Origin: Mycolicibacterium sp. P9-22 | GTDB taxonomy: Bacteria > Actinomycetota > Actinomycetes > Mycobacteriales > Mycobacteriaceae | Assembly: GCF_008329585.1 (NCBI RefSeq) | Contig: NZ_NPKP01000016.1 | Coordinates: 44,999-108,998 of the forward strand | Direction: 5' to 3' | DNA length: 64,000 bases | Part shown: positions 51,733 through 61,332 of the stretch, piece by piece | Numbering within the stretch: the first letter of the stretch is position 1 | Layout of the letters: each line of letters begins with the position of its first letter | Position numbers and translations under genes: made by a program | Notes under the pieces: generated by a model | Databases searched by the model: none | Told to the model about the DNA's origin: nothing | Seen by the model: only the letters and a program-made list of their open reading frames with translations

Positions 51733-52319
51733 CTCTGCTCTCCTAGGGCTTGCCGGATCAGTGCGCGAACGGCCGTGGCGTCAGCGGCCTCGCCGAGCAG
51801 CAGCCGCCGGTAGACCAGACCTCCGGCGAGCATGTCCACGAGCGCATCGGCATCCGTCGATGCCGGGACGTCTCCGCGGTCACGGGCCCGCTCGACCGCG
51901 TCGATGGCCTGCTGCCGGGTCCGCCCGGCGAAGGTGCGCACGGTGGTGCGGACCGCGTCGTCATTGGTGGCCTCGGCGAGCAGCGAGGGCAGCAGTGCGG
52001 CGAGTTCGGGCTGCGTCAGCATGTCCGCGATGGGCATCAGCGCGGCGAACAAATCGTCGACGAAGTTCCCGGTATCGACGCCGTCGGAGGGCTGGGTGAT
52101 CGATACCGCGACGTACTGGAACAGCTCATACTTGCTGCTCCAGCGCCGGTAGATCGAGGCGCGGCCGACGCCCGCACGGGCGGCGATTCCCTCGATGGTG
52201 GCGCCACCCCATCCCTTGGCACCGACCTCGGCGACGGCCGCCGCCACGATCGCGGCGTCCAGCCGCCCGTCGCGGGGGCGGCCGCGCAGGGGCGCGGTTA
52301 CCGGTGTGCTCGTGGTCAC
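51729..52319 (-). CDS. TetR-family regulator coupled to the P450 gene
   Basis: 196 residues, GTG start. The helix-turn-helix (TIEGIAARAGVGRASIYRRW) is typical. It is followed at ATGA overlap by the P450 gene. It probably represses this pair through the palindrome at 52331-52344. Confidence 0.88.
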   Translation of the reverse strand: MTTSTPVTAPLRGRPRDGRLDAAIVAAAVAEVGAKGWGGATIEGIAARAGVGRASIYRRWSSKYELFQYVAVSITQPSDGVDTGNFVDDLFAALMPIADMLTQPELAALLPSLLAEATNDDAVRTTVRTFAGRTRQQAIDAVERARDRGDVPASTDADALVDMLAGGLVYRRLLLGEAADATAVRALIRQALGEQR

Positions 52320-52330
52320 ACCCTGATCCT

Positions 52331-52344
52331 GAACTACTCAGTTC
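52331..52344. promoter_or_regulatory. Candidate operator of the TetR-P450 pair
   Basis: GAACTACTCAGTTC: perfect 5-bp arms around ACTC, 12 bases upstream of the TetR start. Confidence 0.5.
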
Positions 52345-52404
52345 CGGAATTCAAGAGTCTCGTAATAATGCCCGCGGCGGGCCTCGAAGGACGGGGCGGA
52401 AAAA

Positions 52405-53265
52405 TCAGCGGCTCGGGTCCGCGGGCTCTGTCGTGGAGATGAACTCGTCGAGTAGGTCGATCACCCTGTCGGGTGCTTCGACCTGCGCGAAATGCCCTAC
52501 GCCAGGCAGGATTTCGAGGCGGCAGTCCGGGCGGGCCTCCAACGCCGCGTAGGCATGGTCGACCGGGATGATGTTGTCCTCCTCACCCCAGATCGCGAGT
52601 ATCGGTAAACCCTGGCGCAGATTGAGCCGGTTCAGGGCACTCACGGCTTGGCCGCGATAATCGACCACCGAACGCAAGGTCCGCAGGAACGCCTGACGTG
52701 TCTCAGCGTCCCCGAACGACGAGTACGCGCTCCACATCTCCGCGCCCCGCGGGGAGCGCAACCCGGCCGAGCTCAGCCAGGACTTCACGGCGTTTCCGGC
52801 CCGCAGCACCGGTGACGGCGCGATCACCGGCATCACGAACTCGGCTCCCGGCGCCGCCAGCAGACGCAGGATCAATCCCACATCGGGACCGAGTCCACCA
52901 CTGCTGATCAGGACGAGCCGGCGGCAGTAGTCGGGATGCTGGTAGAGGAACTGCATCGCGACGCCGCCGCCCAGGGATTGGCCGACAACAGTCGCCGATT
53001 CGACGCCCAGTTCGTCGAGCAGGTCACGCAGGCCGACCGCGAAGGCACCCAGCGAGTAGTCGGTGCGGGGCTTGGACGACTGACCGTGGCCGAGCAGGTC
53101 AGGTGCGATGACGCGGTATTTCTTGGCGAGCTGGGGCAACACCGCGCGCCAGGTCTGCGCGCTGCCCGCCATGCCATGGATCAGCAACAGGACCTCGTCG
53201 CCGTCACCCTCGTCCACGACCGCTTGTCGCATGCCATGAATCTCGATGAACTTCGTTTCGATCAC
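52405..53265 (-). CDS. Alpha/beta hydrolase
   Basis: 286 residues from GTG 53265, chosen because GGGAG precedes it; GTG 53277 would add four residues. The oxyanion-hole motif LLIHGMAG, the nucleophile VGQSLGGG and a late VGHFAQVEAPD (His) complete the triad pattern. The family includes meta-cleavage product hydrolases and lactonases; the substrate here is unknown. A promoter and a palindrome lie directly upstream. Confidence 0.87.
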   Translation of the reverse strand: MIETKFIEIHGMRQAVVDEGDGDEVLLLIHGMAGSAQTWRAVLPQLAKKYRVIAPDLLGHGQSSKPRTDYSLGAFAVGLRDLLDELGVESATVVGQSLGGGVAMQFLYQHPDYCRRLVLISSGGLGPDVGLILRLLAAPGAEFVMPVIAPSPVLRAGNAVKSWLSSAGLRSPRGAEMWSAYSSFGDAETRQAFLRTLRSVVDYRGQAVSALNRLNLRQGLPILAIWGEEDNIIPVDHAYAALEARPDCRLEILPGVGHFAQVEAPDRVIDLLDEFISTTEPADPSR

Positions 53266-53291
53266 TGCAGCTCCCACCCGTCGGCCCTTCG

Positions 53292-53321
53292 AGCCTACTG
53301 ATCGGTAACTTACCCTGACAA
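53292..53321 (-). promoter_or_regulatory. Probable SigA-type promoter of the hydrolase gene
   Basis: On the minus strand TTGTCA (53316-53321), 18 bases, then TAGGCT (53292-53297). The transcript would begin near 53285. Confidence 0.6.
53304..53314. promoter_or_regulatory. Candidate operator between -35 and -10 of the hydrolase promoter
   Basis: GGTAACTTACC is a perfect 5-bp arm palindrome around C, lying inside the promoter spacer. A repressor bound here would block RNA polymerase. Confidence 0.5.
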
Positions 53322-53325
53322 CCGG

Positions 53326-54336
53326 TCAGCCAGCGGAGACCGCCACCACGACCTTGTCGCCGTGGCGCTGCGCCGCCGCACTGAACGCCTCGGCCGCGTC
53401 ACTGAGCGGGTGACGGGCGCTGACCAACAGATCGAGGTCCACACCATCGACAGCCAGGGCGATGGCGCGCGGGTAGGTGTCCTTCATCCGGCGGACCATC
53501 GCAAAGGTCAGGCCCTTGCGGCGCGCCGCCGCGGCCGGAAACGACGAGTGATCTTCCGAAGGGATTCCCGCGAGCGCCACCCGTCCACCGGGGCGGACGG
53601 CGGTCACCGCGGTGGCGATCCCGGCGTCGGTCCCGGCCAGCTCGATCACCACATCGACTCCGCGGCCGCGGGTGGCGTCCAGGATCTCGGCGGTGCCCGC
53701 CGTGGGTGACCACGCGGCGGCGGCACCGTTGCGCAGCGCGGTGGCGCGCCGGTGCACCAGGGGTTCGGTCACGAAAACCCGTGCGGCGCCGGCGCGCAGA
53801 GCCACCTGGATCGCGAGCACGCCGATCGGGCCGGCACCGACCACCAGCACATCGTCGCCGGGTCGCAGATGGCTCACACCCACCGCGTGGATGGCCACTC
53901 CCAGGGGTTCCAGCAGTGCCCCCGCATCGTCGCTGAGCTCATCGGGCAGCGGATGCAGCAGGTGATCCGGCCACACCAGATACTCCTGCAGCGCACCGTC
54001 CAACGTGCCGTGCCCGGCGAACTGGACTGTGAGACAAAGGTTGTGGTGTCCGGCGAGGCACATTTCGCAGTCCCGGCACGGGATGGCCGGATCGACGGCG
54101 ACGCGCCGGCCCGCGTACGGACCGGTGACGGCGCGCGCCGCGAACTCGTGGCCGGGCACCACGGGGTGCTCGATACGGTTCTCCCCGATACCGCCGTCGG
54201 TGAACCAGTGCAGATCCGATCCGCAGATCCCCACCGAGGTCACCGCCAGCAGTGACCATCCCGGCGGGGCGTCACCGGGATCGTCTTCGGTGGCGACCCG
54301 CAGGTCACCGACCGCGTGCAGGCGCGCGGCGATCAC
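53326..54336 (-). CDS. Zinc-dependent alcohol dehydrogenase (sorbitol/L-idonate dehydrogenase type)
   Basis: 336 residues from GTG 54336, which overlaps the AraA stop as GTGA; the open frame to 54372 lies inside araA. Catalytic zinc: GICGSDLHW and PGHEF. Structural zinc: CRDCEMCLAGHHNLC. Cofactor: VVGAGPIGVLAIQ. It is the last gene of the arabinose operon. It may oxidise a polyol or sugar related to arabinose, such as arabinitol. Confidence 0.85.
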   Translation of the reverse strand: MIAARLHAVGDLRVATEDDPGDAPPGWSLLAVTSVGICGSDLHWFTDGGIGENRIEHPVVPGHEFAARAVTGPYAGRRVAVDPAIPCRDCEMCLAGHHNLCLTVQFAGHGTLDGALQEYLVWPDHLLHPLPDELSDDAGALLEPLGVAIHAVGVSHLRPGDDVLVVGAGPIGVLAIQVALRAGAARVFVTEPLVHRRATALRNGAAAAWSPTAGTAEILDATRGRGVDVVIELAGTDAGIATAVTAVRPGGRVALAGIPSEDHSSFPAAAARRKGLTFAMVRRMKDTYPRAIALAVDGVDLDLLVSARHPLSDAAEAFSAAAQRHGDKVVVAVSAG

Positions 54337-55844
54337 AGCCCGGCGGCGACGTGGTGATAGACGTCGTTCCACCGCAGTTCGTGCTGGAAGTTACGCACCG
54401 TCGTGGTGTCGTCGATGACGAGCAGTTCGGTGTCGGTCATGGTCGCGAAGTCCTCGAACACCTCGGTGCCGACGGCGGTGGTGAGGACGGTATGGTGCGG
54501 TGCCCCTGCCATCAACCAGGCCTCCGCCGAGGTCGACCACGACGGCGACGGTTCCCACACCGCGCACGCCACCGGCAGGTTCGGCAGTTCCTCAGCCGGT
54601 TCGATGACGCGAACTTCGTTGGCCACCAACCGGAATCGACTGCCCATATCGCAGATGCCGAGGATGACGGCGTCGGCGGGTGCGGCGGTGAACCGCAACC
54701 GGACGGGGTCGTCGCGGTCGCCGATCGACAGCGGGTGGATCTCCAGGGTGGGGGTCGCTGCGGCGATGCTGGGGCACACCTCGAGCATGTGCGCGCCGAG
54801 GATACGCTCGCGCCCGGGTGTCAGGTCGTAGGTGTAGTCCTCCATGAACGACGTGCCGCCGGGCAGGCCCTCGGCCATCACCTTCACGGTGCGCAGCATC
54901 ATCGCCGTCTTCCAGTCGCCTTCGCCACCGAACCCGTAGCCGTCGGCCATCAGCCGCTGCACCGCCAGCCCCGGAAGTTGGCGCAGCCCACCGAGGTCTT
55001 CGAAGTTGGTGGTGAAGGCGTGGAAACCGCCGTCGGTCAGGAACTTCCGCAGTCCGAGTTCGATCTGCGCACCGTGCCGCAACGCGACATGCCGGTCACC
55101 ACCGGGCAGCAGGTCCGGTTCGACCCGGTAGGTGTGTTCGTATTCGCGTACCAGTTTGTCGATATCGGCCGGCTGCACCCGCTCGACGACACCGACGAGA
55201 TCGTTGACACCGAATGCGTCGATCGATGCGCCGAAATGTGCCTCCGCTTCGACCTTGTCGCCCTCGGTGACCGCGACGCCGCGCATATTGTCGCCGAACC
55301 GCGCGACCTTGAGCGTGGACAGCTCTGCGGCACCCAGTGCCGCGCGCACCCACGACCCGACCCGCACCTGGGTGCGCGGATCGCTGACGTGCCCGGCGAT
55401 GGTCTTACGCGAGGTCGACAGCCGCGACTGGATGTAGCCGAACTCGCGGTCTCCGTGCGCGGCCTGGTTGAGGTTCATGAAGTTCATGTCGATGGTCTGC
55501 CAGGGCAATTCGACGCCGAACTGGGTGTGCAGATGCAGCAACGGCTTACGCAACGATTTGAGCCCGCGGATCCACATCTTCGCCGGTGAGAAGGTGTGCA
55601 TCCAGGCGATCACACCGACGCATTCCGGGGCGGCGTTGGCGTCGCCGAGCACCCGGGCGATCTGCTCGGAATCGGTGACGACGGGCAGCCAGCGCACCTC
55701 GACGGGGATCTCGGCACTGCCGTCGAGTCGTTCGGCGATCTGGCGCGACTGGTCGGCGACCTGGTCCAGGACATCGGGGCCGTACAGCGATTGACTGCCG
55801 GTGACCAGCCACACCTGGCTGGTGGCGAGTCGGGACGCGATCAT
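54333..55844 (-). CDS. araA: L-arabinose isomerase
   Basis: 503 residues, standard length. Characteristic runs: VTGSQSLYGPDVL, WMHTFSPAKMWIRGL, and active-site motifs GEGDWKTAM, FMEDYTYDL, GAHMLEVCPSIA and APHHTVLTT, which hold the two Glu and two His that bind manganese. It converts L-arabinose to L-ribulose. ATGA overlap with AraD. Confidence 0.95.
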   Translation of the reverse strand: MIASRLATSQVWLVTGSQSLYGPDVLDQVADQSRQIAERLDGSAEIPVEVRWLPVVTDSEQIARVLGDANAAPECVGVIAWMHTFSPAKMWIRGLKSLRKPLLHLHTQFGVELPWQTIDMNFMNLNQAAHGDREFGYIQSRLSTSRKTIAGHVSDPRTQVRVGSWVRAALGAAELSTLKVARFGDNMRGVAVTEGDKVEAEAHFGASIDAFGVNDLVGVVERVQPADIDKLVREYEHTYRVEPDLLPGGDRHVALRHGAQIELGLRKFLTDGGFHAFTTNFEDLGGLRQLPGLAVQRLMADGYGFGGEGDWKTAMMLRTVKVMAEGLPGGTSFMEDYTYDLTPGRERILGAHMLEVCPSIAAATPTLEIHPLSIGDRDDPVRLRFTAAPADAVILGICDMGSRFRLVANEVRVIEPAEELPNLPVACAVWEPSPSWSTSAEAWLMAGAPHHTVLTTAVGTEVFEDFATMTDTELLVIDDTTTVRNFQHELRWNDVYHHVAAGL

Positions 55845-56551
55845 GGGTTCTCCTGCAGGATGTCGGAAGTCTGGTCGTTCTGGCCGTATACGTTCTGGTA
55901 GCGGTCGAACAGCGCGGTCACATCGGCGGCGTCGATGGGTGGCGCGGAGCCGAGTTGCCGGCTGATGTGCACGGTGCGGGCCACGTCTTCGACCATGACC
56001 GCGGCCTTGACGGCATCGCGCGCGGTCCGGCCGATGGTGAACGGTCCGTGGTTGCGCATCAGCACCGCCGGGGATCGGCTGTCCCGCAACACCTCGACGA
56101 TGCCGCGGCCGATCGAGTCGTCACCGATCAGGGCGAACGGACCCACCGGTACCTCACCACCGAACTCGTCGGCGGCCATGGTGAGCACACACGGGATCGG
56201 CTCGCCGCGCGCGGCCCACGCGGTGGCGTAGGTGGAGTGCGTGTGCACCACCCCACCCACCTCGGGCATGTGCCGGTACACGTAGGCGTGCGCGGCGGTG
56301 TCCGAGGACGGTGCCAGCGCGCCGTCGACCAGGTTGCCGTACAGGTCGCAGACCACCATGTCCTCGGCGCGCAGCGAGGCGTACTCGGCTCCCGAGGGCT
56401 TGATGACCATGAGGTCGCGGCCGGGCACCCTGGCCGAGACGTTGCCGGCAGTCCAGATCACCAGCTCGTACTGGGTCAGCAGGCCGTGCAGATCGCACAC
56501 CTGTTGCCGCAGTTCGGCAATGACGTGGTCGATGTCCGAGGTGATGGTCAT
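55841..56551 (-). CDS. araD: L-ribulose-5-phosphate 4-epimerase
   Basis: 236 residues. Class II aldolase fold with VVHTHSTYATAW (zinc His103 and His105) and LMRNHGPF (third His). It converts L-ribulose 5-phosphate to D-xylulose 5-phosphate. ATGA overlap with AraB. Confidence 0.92.
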   Translation of the reverse strand: MTITSDIDHVIAELRQQVCDLHGLLTQYELVIWTAGNVSARVPGRDLMVIKPSGAEYASLRAEDMVVCDLYGNLVDGALAPSSDTAAHAYVYRHMPEVGGVVHTHSTYATAWAARGEPIPCVLTMAADEFGGEVPVGPFALIGDDSIGRGIVEVLRDSRSPAVLMRNHGPFTIGRTARDAVKAAVMVEDVARTVHISRQLGSAPPIDAADVTALFDRYQNVYGQNDQTSDILQENP

Positions 56552-58215
56552 CGGGTGGCTCCTACCGGTTCCGGGGCTTCGATGCGCCGGAGCCGGCGCA
56601 TCATGTCGTTGCCGCGGCCGAACCAGTCGTAGGCCGCGACGTACTCGCGGTAGAGCCGGTCATAGGCCGCGGCGTTGTGCGCGATGGGTAGGTAGGCGTT
56701 GCGGGTTCGCTTGCCCATGCGCCGGGCAGCCGCGCTGACATCGGCGTACGCACCCGCGGCGACCGCGGCGTGAATCGCCGAACCCAGCGCGGGCGCCTGG
56801 TCCGAGGGCACCGTGGACAGGGGCAGCCCCACCACATCGGCATAGATCTGCATCAGCAGTTGGTTCTTCAACAGGCCGCCGGCGACCACGAGCTCGTCGA
56901 TGCGGATACCGGAGCCCACGAACGTCTCGACGATCATTCTGGTGCCGAATGCGGTGGCCTCCAACAACGCCCGGTACATGTCGACGCAGGTGGTGTGCAG
57001 GGTCTGCCCGATCATGACACCGGACAGCTCGTGGTCGACCAGCACCGAGCGGTTGCCGCTGTGCCAGTCCAACGCCACCAGGCCGTGTTCACCGACCTGC
57101 TGGCGACTCGCCAGTTCGGTGAGATGGGCGTGCAACGACATGCCCAGCCGACGCGCCTCTACGTGGTAGCTCTCCGGGACACAGTGCTCGATGAACCAAC
57201 CGAAGATATCGCCGACGCCGGATTGTCCCGCCTCGTAACCCCAACTGCCGGAGGAAATACCACCGTCGACGACGCCGCACATGCCGGGAACCTCGCGCAG
57301 CACATCGGCATTCACCACGTGACAGGTCGAGGTTCCCATGATGGCGACCAGTTGCCCGGCGTCCAGCGCATCGGCTGCCGCGACGGTCACGTGGGCGTCG
57401 ACGTTGCCCACCGCGACCGGGATGCCCTCCGGCAAGCCGGTCCATGCCGCAGCCTGCGCGGTGAGCGAACCTGCCCGCTCACCGAGCCGGCCGATCGGGG
57501 CGTCCAGCTTCTCGGTCACGAAATCACCGAAACCCGCTCGTACCTCGTCGAGGAATTCCCGCGACGGGTATGCGTCGTCCTGTCGGATGCCCTTGTAGCC
57601 GGCACTGCAGGCGTTGCGCACGTATGTTCCGCACAGTTGCCAGACGATCCAGTCGGCCGCCTCGACGAAGTGGTCCATCGCCTGGTACACCTGCGGATCC
57701 TCGTCGAAGATCTCCAGGCCCTTGGCGAACTCCCACTCACTGGAGATCAGTCCGCCGTACCGGGGCAGCCACGGCTCGCGCCGTTCGGCGGCAACGGCAT
57801 TGATGCGGTCGGCCTGCGGCTGCGGCGAGTGGTGGCGCCACAGCTTGCCGTAGGCGTGCGGACGGTCCGCGAACTCCGGCAGCTGATACAGCGGTGTGCC
57901 GTCGTGGCGGACCGGCACCATGGTGCAGGCGGTGAAGTCGGTGCCGATGCCGATGATGTCGGCGGGGTCGACACCCGATTTCGCGACGGCCTCGGGTACG
58001 GCGGAGCGCATGACGTCCAGGTAATCCTCGGGGACCTGCAGGGCCCACTGCGCAGGCAGGCGAATCGTGCCGCCGGGCAGCGTGTCGGTCACCACGCCGT
58101 GCCGGTAAGGATGCTCGGCGTCGGCGAGCTGATGGCCGTCGCTGACCCGCACCACCAGTGCCCGTCCGGACAACGTGCCGAAATCGACACCCACCGTGTA
58201 CTTCTCGGTGCTCAT
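56548..58215 (-). CDS. araB: Ribulokinase (FGGY family)
   Basis: 555 residues from ATG 58215, which overlaps the LacI-type stop as ATGA; the open frame reaches 58647 within that gene. N-terminal phosphate loop VGVDFGTLSGRALVV and late VAGGLLKNQLLMQIYADV fit AraB. It phosphorylates L-ribulose. Confidence 0.92.
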   Translation of the reverse strand: MSTEKYTVGVDFGTLSGRALVVRVSDGHQLADAEHPYRHGVVTDTLPGGTIRLPAQWALQVPEDYLDVMRSAVPEAVAKSGVDPADIIGIGTDFTACTMVPVRHDGTPLYQLPEFADRPHAYGKLWRHHSPQPQADRINAVAAERREPWLPRYGGLISSEWEFAKGLEIFDEDPQVYQAMDHFVEAADWIVWQLCGTYVRNACSAGYKGIRQDDAYPSREFLDEVRAGFGDFVTEKLDAPIGRLGERAGSLTAQAAAWTGLPEGIPVAVGNVDAHVTVAAADALDAGQLVAIMGTSTCHVVNADVLREVPGMCGVVDGGISSGSWGYEAGQSGVGDIFGWFIEHCVPESYHVEARRLGMSLHAHLTELASRQQVGEHGLVALDWHSGNRSVLVDHELSGVMIGQTLHTTCVDMYRALLEATAFGTRMIVETFVGSGIRIDELVVAGGLLKNQLLMQIYADVVGLPLSTVPSDQAPALGSAIHAAVAAGAYADVSAAARRMGKRTRNAYLPIAHNAAAYDRLYREYVAAYDWFGRGNDMMRRLRRIEAPEPVGATR

Positions 58216-59240
58216 GAACTCTCCTGGGTCGTGGCTGTGCTGTCGCGGATGATCAGGTTGGGGGCAAGCAGCGGGACGTCCAGCGTCGATCCGTCCAGCG
58301 TCGCGATCACCAGTTCGATCGCGCGCTGGCCGACAGCCTTGAAGTCCTGCCGGACGGTGGTCAGCGCGGGGTTCAGGTAGGCCGACTCGGGGATGTCGTC
58401 GAACCCGACGACGCTCACGTCCTCGGGAACCCGTATTCCGTTGCGCGCGAACGCGTGCAGTACGCCGATGGCCATCTGGTCGTTGGCCACGAACACCGCC
58501 GTCGCCTCGTTGCGGCGCGCCAGTTCGCAGCCGATCTGGTAGCCACGGGCCGGCGTCCAATCCCCCACCAACGATTCGCGTATCGGGAGACCGTTGTCGC
58601 GCATCGTCTCCTCGTATCCGATCCGGCGCCCCTTGGCCTCGGTCCACGTCACCGGGCCTGCCACGTGGTCGATGGCGCGGTGACCGAGATCGATGAGGTG
58701 CTGGGTGGCTTGGCGGGCACCGTCGATCTGGTCGACGCCGACGCTGAGCCCGCGACCGGAGAGGTCGCCTTCGACCACGATCAGCGGCACCCCCGGGTCG
58801 GCGGCATGCGCGACGGCAAGAGCGCCCTCCTGCGCGGCGATCATCACTATCGCCTCCACCGATTGCCGGGCCAGATGGTCCAGGGAATCGTGCAGCGCCT
58901 CCCGGGTCAGGTCGACCAGCGGCACCATGCTGGAGAAATAGCCGGCGGCGCGCGCGGCCTCCTCCACCGAACGCTGAATACTCGACGGTCCGTACAGCGC
59001 GTCGTTGGTGCCGACGATGCCGATGATCCGGGATCGCCGGGTCACCAGGGCGCGCGCCGCGGTGTTGGGCCGGTAGCCGAGCTCCGAGATCGCCTGCTCG
59101 ACGCGTTCTTTGGTGGCGGGCCGGATGCTGGGCGATCCGTTGATCACCCGTGACACGGTCTGGTGGCTGACACCGGCCAGCCGCGCGACATCGGCCATGA
59201 CCGGTTTGCCGGGCACGGGGTTGTTGGGCTGAGTGCTCAT
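58212..59240 (-). CDS. LacI-family regulator of the arabinose operon
   Basis: 342 residues from ATG 59240 (ATGA overlap with the previous stop). The helix-turn-helix reads VMADVARLAGVSHQTVSRVI and the hinge follows (SELGYRPNTAARAL); then a periplasmic-binding-like domain. It probably binds the palindrome at 63958-63975 and responds to arabinose. Unusually, it is encoded inside the operon, between transporter and enzymes. Confidence 0.9.
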   Translation of the reverse strand: MSTQPNNPVPGKPVMADVARLAGVSHQTVSRVINGSPSIRPATKERVEQAISELGYRPNTAARALVTRRSRIIGIVGTNDALYGPSSIQRSVEEAARAAGYFSSMVPLVDLTREALHDSLDHLARQSVEAIVMIAAQEGALAVAHAADPGVPLIVVEGDLSGRGLSVGVDQIDGARQATQHLIDLGHRAIDHVAGPVTWTEAKGRRIGYEETMRDNGLPIRESLVGDWTPARGYQIGCELARRNEATAVFVANDQMAIGVLHAFARNGIRVPEDVSVVGFDDIPESAYLNPALTTVRQDFKAVGQRAIELVIATLDGSTLDVPLLAPNLIIRDSTATTQESS

Positions 59241-60238
59241 CCGGACTTCCTCACCACTAGACGCTGCACCAGAACGAATACCAGCAGCAGAGCCCCGGTC
59301 ATGATGCGCGTCCAGTACGAGTCCAGATTCGCGGCGGTGACAAAGGTCTGGATGGTGCCGAGCACCAGCACGCCGATGACGGATCCGAGCACGAAACCCA
59401 CACCGCCGGAGAGCAGTACGCCACCGATCACCGCGGCGGCGATGGCGTCGAGTTCCAGCCCGATACCGTTGAGGCTGTACCCGGACAGTTTCTGCACGGC
59501 GAGCAGCAGCCCGGCCACCGCCGCGCACAGCCCGCTGATCGCGTACACCGACACGTTGGCCCGGGCGGCGTCGAGCCCCATCAGCTGTGCCGACTGCCGA
59601 TTGCCGCCGACCGCGTACACCGTGCGGCCGAACCGGGTTTTGTGCAGCACGTAGGCGCCGACCGCCACGGCGACGAGCGCGACGACGACGGTCCAGCGGA
59701 TGAATTTGTCGTCATAGAGGTAGACGTAGTTGAGCCCGAAGGCACGCAATGCGGGATCCCTGATGGGCAGCGAGTCCACGCTGAGCACGTAGCACAACCC
59801 GCGGGCCAGGAACATCCCGGCGAGCGTCGCGATGAACGGCTGGACGTCGAAGTACTCGATGACCAGCCCCATCATCAGGCCGAGGGTGGGGCCCGCCATC
59901 AGCACCACTGCCACGGCCATCGGCATGGGCCACCCGGCCTGCAGCGTGGTCGCCAGGATGACGGTGGACAGCGCGACCACCGCGCCGACGCTGAGATCGA
60001 TACCGCCGGTGAGGATCACGAAGGTCATGCCGACGGCGAGCACGATGAGGTAGGCGTTGTCGACGAGCAGATTCAGGAACACCTGTGCCGGGCTGGCGAA
60101 ATCGTAGCGGGCGATGACGGCGGCGAACAGCACGGCGAACAGCACCAGTGAGGCCAGCGGTGACAGGTAGCGTCCGCGTGCCCGCCGGATCAGTTCGGCG
60201 CCGGCGGCGCGTGGGCGCACGGCGGCCTGGATGCTCAT
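59237..60238 (-). CDS. Sugar ABC transporter permease (YjfF type)
   Basis: 333 residues, ATG 60238. Multi-pass RbsC-like permease with LTGGIDLSVGAVVAL and FGRTVYAVGGNRQSAQLMG. Second of two different permeases, as in the YtfQRT-YjfF galactofuranose system. Confidence 0.88.
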   Translation of the reverse strand: MSIQAAVRPRAAGAELIRRARGRYLSPLASLVLFAVLFAAVIARYDFASPAQVFLNLLVDNAYLIVLAVGMTFVILTGGIDLSVGAVVALSTVILATTLQAGWPMPMAVAVVLMAGPTLGLMMGLVIEYFDVQPFIATLAGMFLARGLCYVLSVDSLPIRDPALRAFGLNYVYLYDDKFIRWTVVVALVAVAVGAYVLHKTRFGRTVYAVGGNRQSAQLMGLDAARANVSVYAISGLCAAVAGLLLAVQKLSGYSLNGIGLELDAIAAAVIGGVLLSGGVGFVLGSVIGVLVLGTIQTFVTAANLDSYWTRIMTGALLLVFVLVQRLVVRKSG

Positions 60239-61332
60239 TTGGTCACCACCGCTGGGCTGCGGGGGACCGAGATCGACGGACGTTCGGCGGAATTCGGCTG
60301 CGCTTCCGGTGGGTCGATCGTTTTTGGGAGCCGAGGTGTCCGGCGGCGCGTCAGCAGCGCACGGAACTTCGGGGCCTGCAGAAGGCACACGATGACCACG
60401 ACCAGAGCCTTGAACACCAGCGTGGTCTCCGGCGTGATCCCCGCGGTGTAGACGGTGGTGGTCAGGGTCTGGATGATCAATGCGCCGAGGATCGTGCCGG
60501 TCAGACTGAATCGCCCGCCGAGCAGCGATGTCCCACCGATCACCACGGCCAGGATGGCGTCCATCTCTATCCACAGCCCCGCGTTGTTGGCGTCGGCCGC
60601 GGAGATGTTCGACGCGATCATCAGGCCGGCGACACCGGCGCACAATGCGCTGAACACGTAGACCGCGAAGACGATGGAGCGGTGCCGCACCCCGGCCAGT
60701 CGGCTGGCTTCGGGATTGATGCCCACCGATTCCAGCAGCATGCCGAGCGCGGTGCATCGGGTCAGCAGGGCCACCACCGCGAACACCGACAGGCTCACCA
60801 GAATCGCCACCGGCAACCCGAACGCATAGCCCGCGCCGAGGATCTTGAACGGGGCGCTGGTCACCGTGACGATCTGGCCGTCGGTGACCAGCAGCGCGAT
60901 GCCGCGGCCGGCCGTCATCAGCACCAGGGTGGCGATGATCGGTTGGATGCCGCAGACCGAGACCAGCACGCCGTTCCACAATCCCAGCGCCACGGCGACG
61001 CCGAGCGCGATCGCCATCGCGGTGACGACGGTGCCGGGGCCGGCCGGATCCGCGGATGCCGCGATGTGGGCGCAGGCCAGCGCGCCGCTGATGGCGACGA
61101 CCGCGCCTACCGACAGATCGATGCCGCGCGAGGCGATCACCAGGGTCATGCCGAGCGCGATCAACATCGTCGGAGCGCCGTTGCGCAGGATGTCGATCAG
61201 GCTTCCGAAGAGGTGACCGTCCTGCATCCGGATGGTCAGAAAGCTCGGTGTGAGAATGACGTTCACCGTCAGCAGGGCGATCAGCGCAAGCGCCGGCCAC
61301 AGCAGCGGCGATGCCAACAGTTTGGCCCTCAC
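60235..61332 (-). CDS. Sugar ABC transporter permease (YtfT type)
   Basis: 365 residues from GTG 61332 (GTGA overlap); open frame to 61404. Permease with SRGIDLSVGAVVAISGAL. The C-terminal tail is charged. Pairs with the YjfF-type protein. Confidence 0.87.
   Translation of the reverse strand: MRAKLLASPLLWPALALIALLTVNVILTPSFLTIRMQDGHLFGSLIDILRNGAPTMLIALGMTLVIASRGIDLSVGAVVAISGALACAHIAASADPAGPGTVVTAMAIALGVAVALGLWNGVLVSVCGIQPIIATLVLMTAGRGIALLVTDGQIVTVTSAPFKILGAGYAFGLPVAILVSLSVFAVVALLTRCTALGMLLESVGINPEASRLAGVRHRSIVFAVYVFSALCAGVAGLMIASNISAADANNAGLWIEMDAILAVVIGGTSLLGGRFSLTGTILGALIIQTLTTTVYTAGITPETTLVFKALVVVIVCLLQAPKFRALLTRRRTPRLPKTIDPPEAQPNSAERPSISVPRSPAVVTK

Noticed and set aside
56770..58380. Plus-strand frame of 536 codons
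   Set aside because: Antisense to araB, which has all FGGY motifs.
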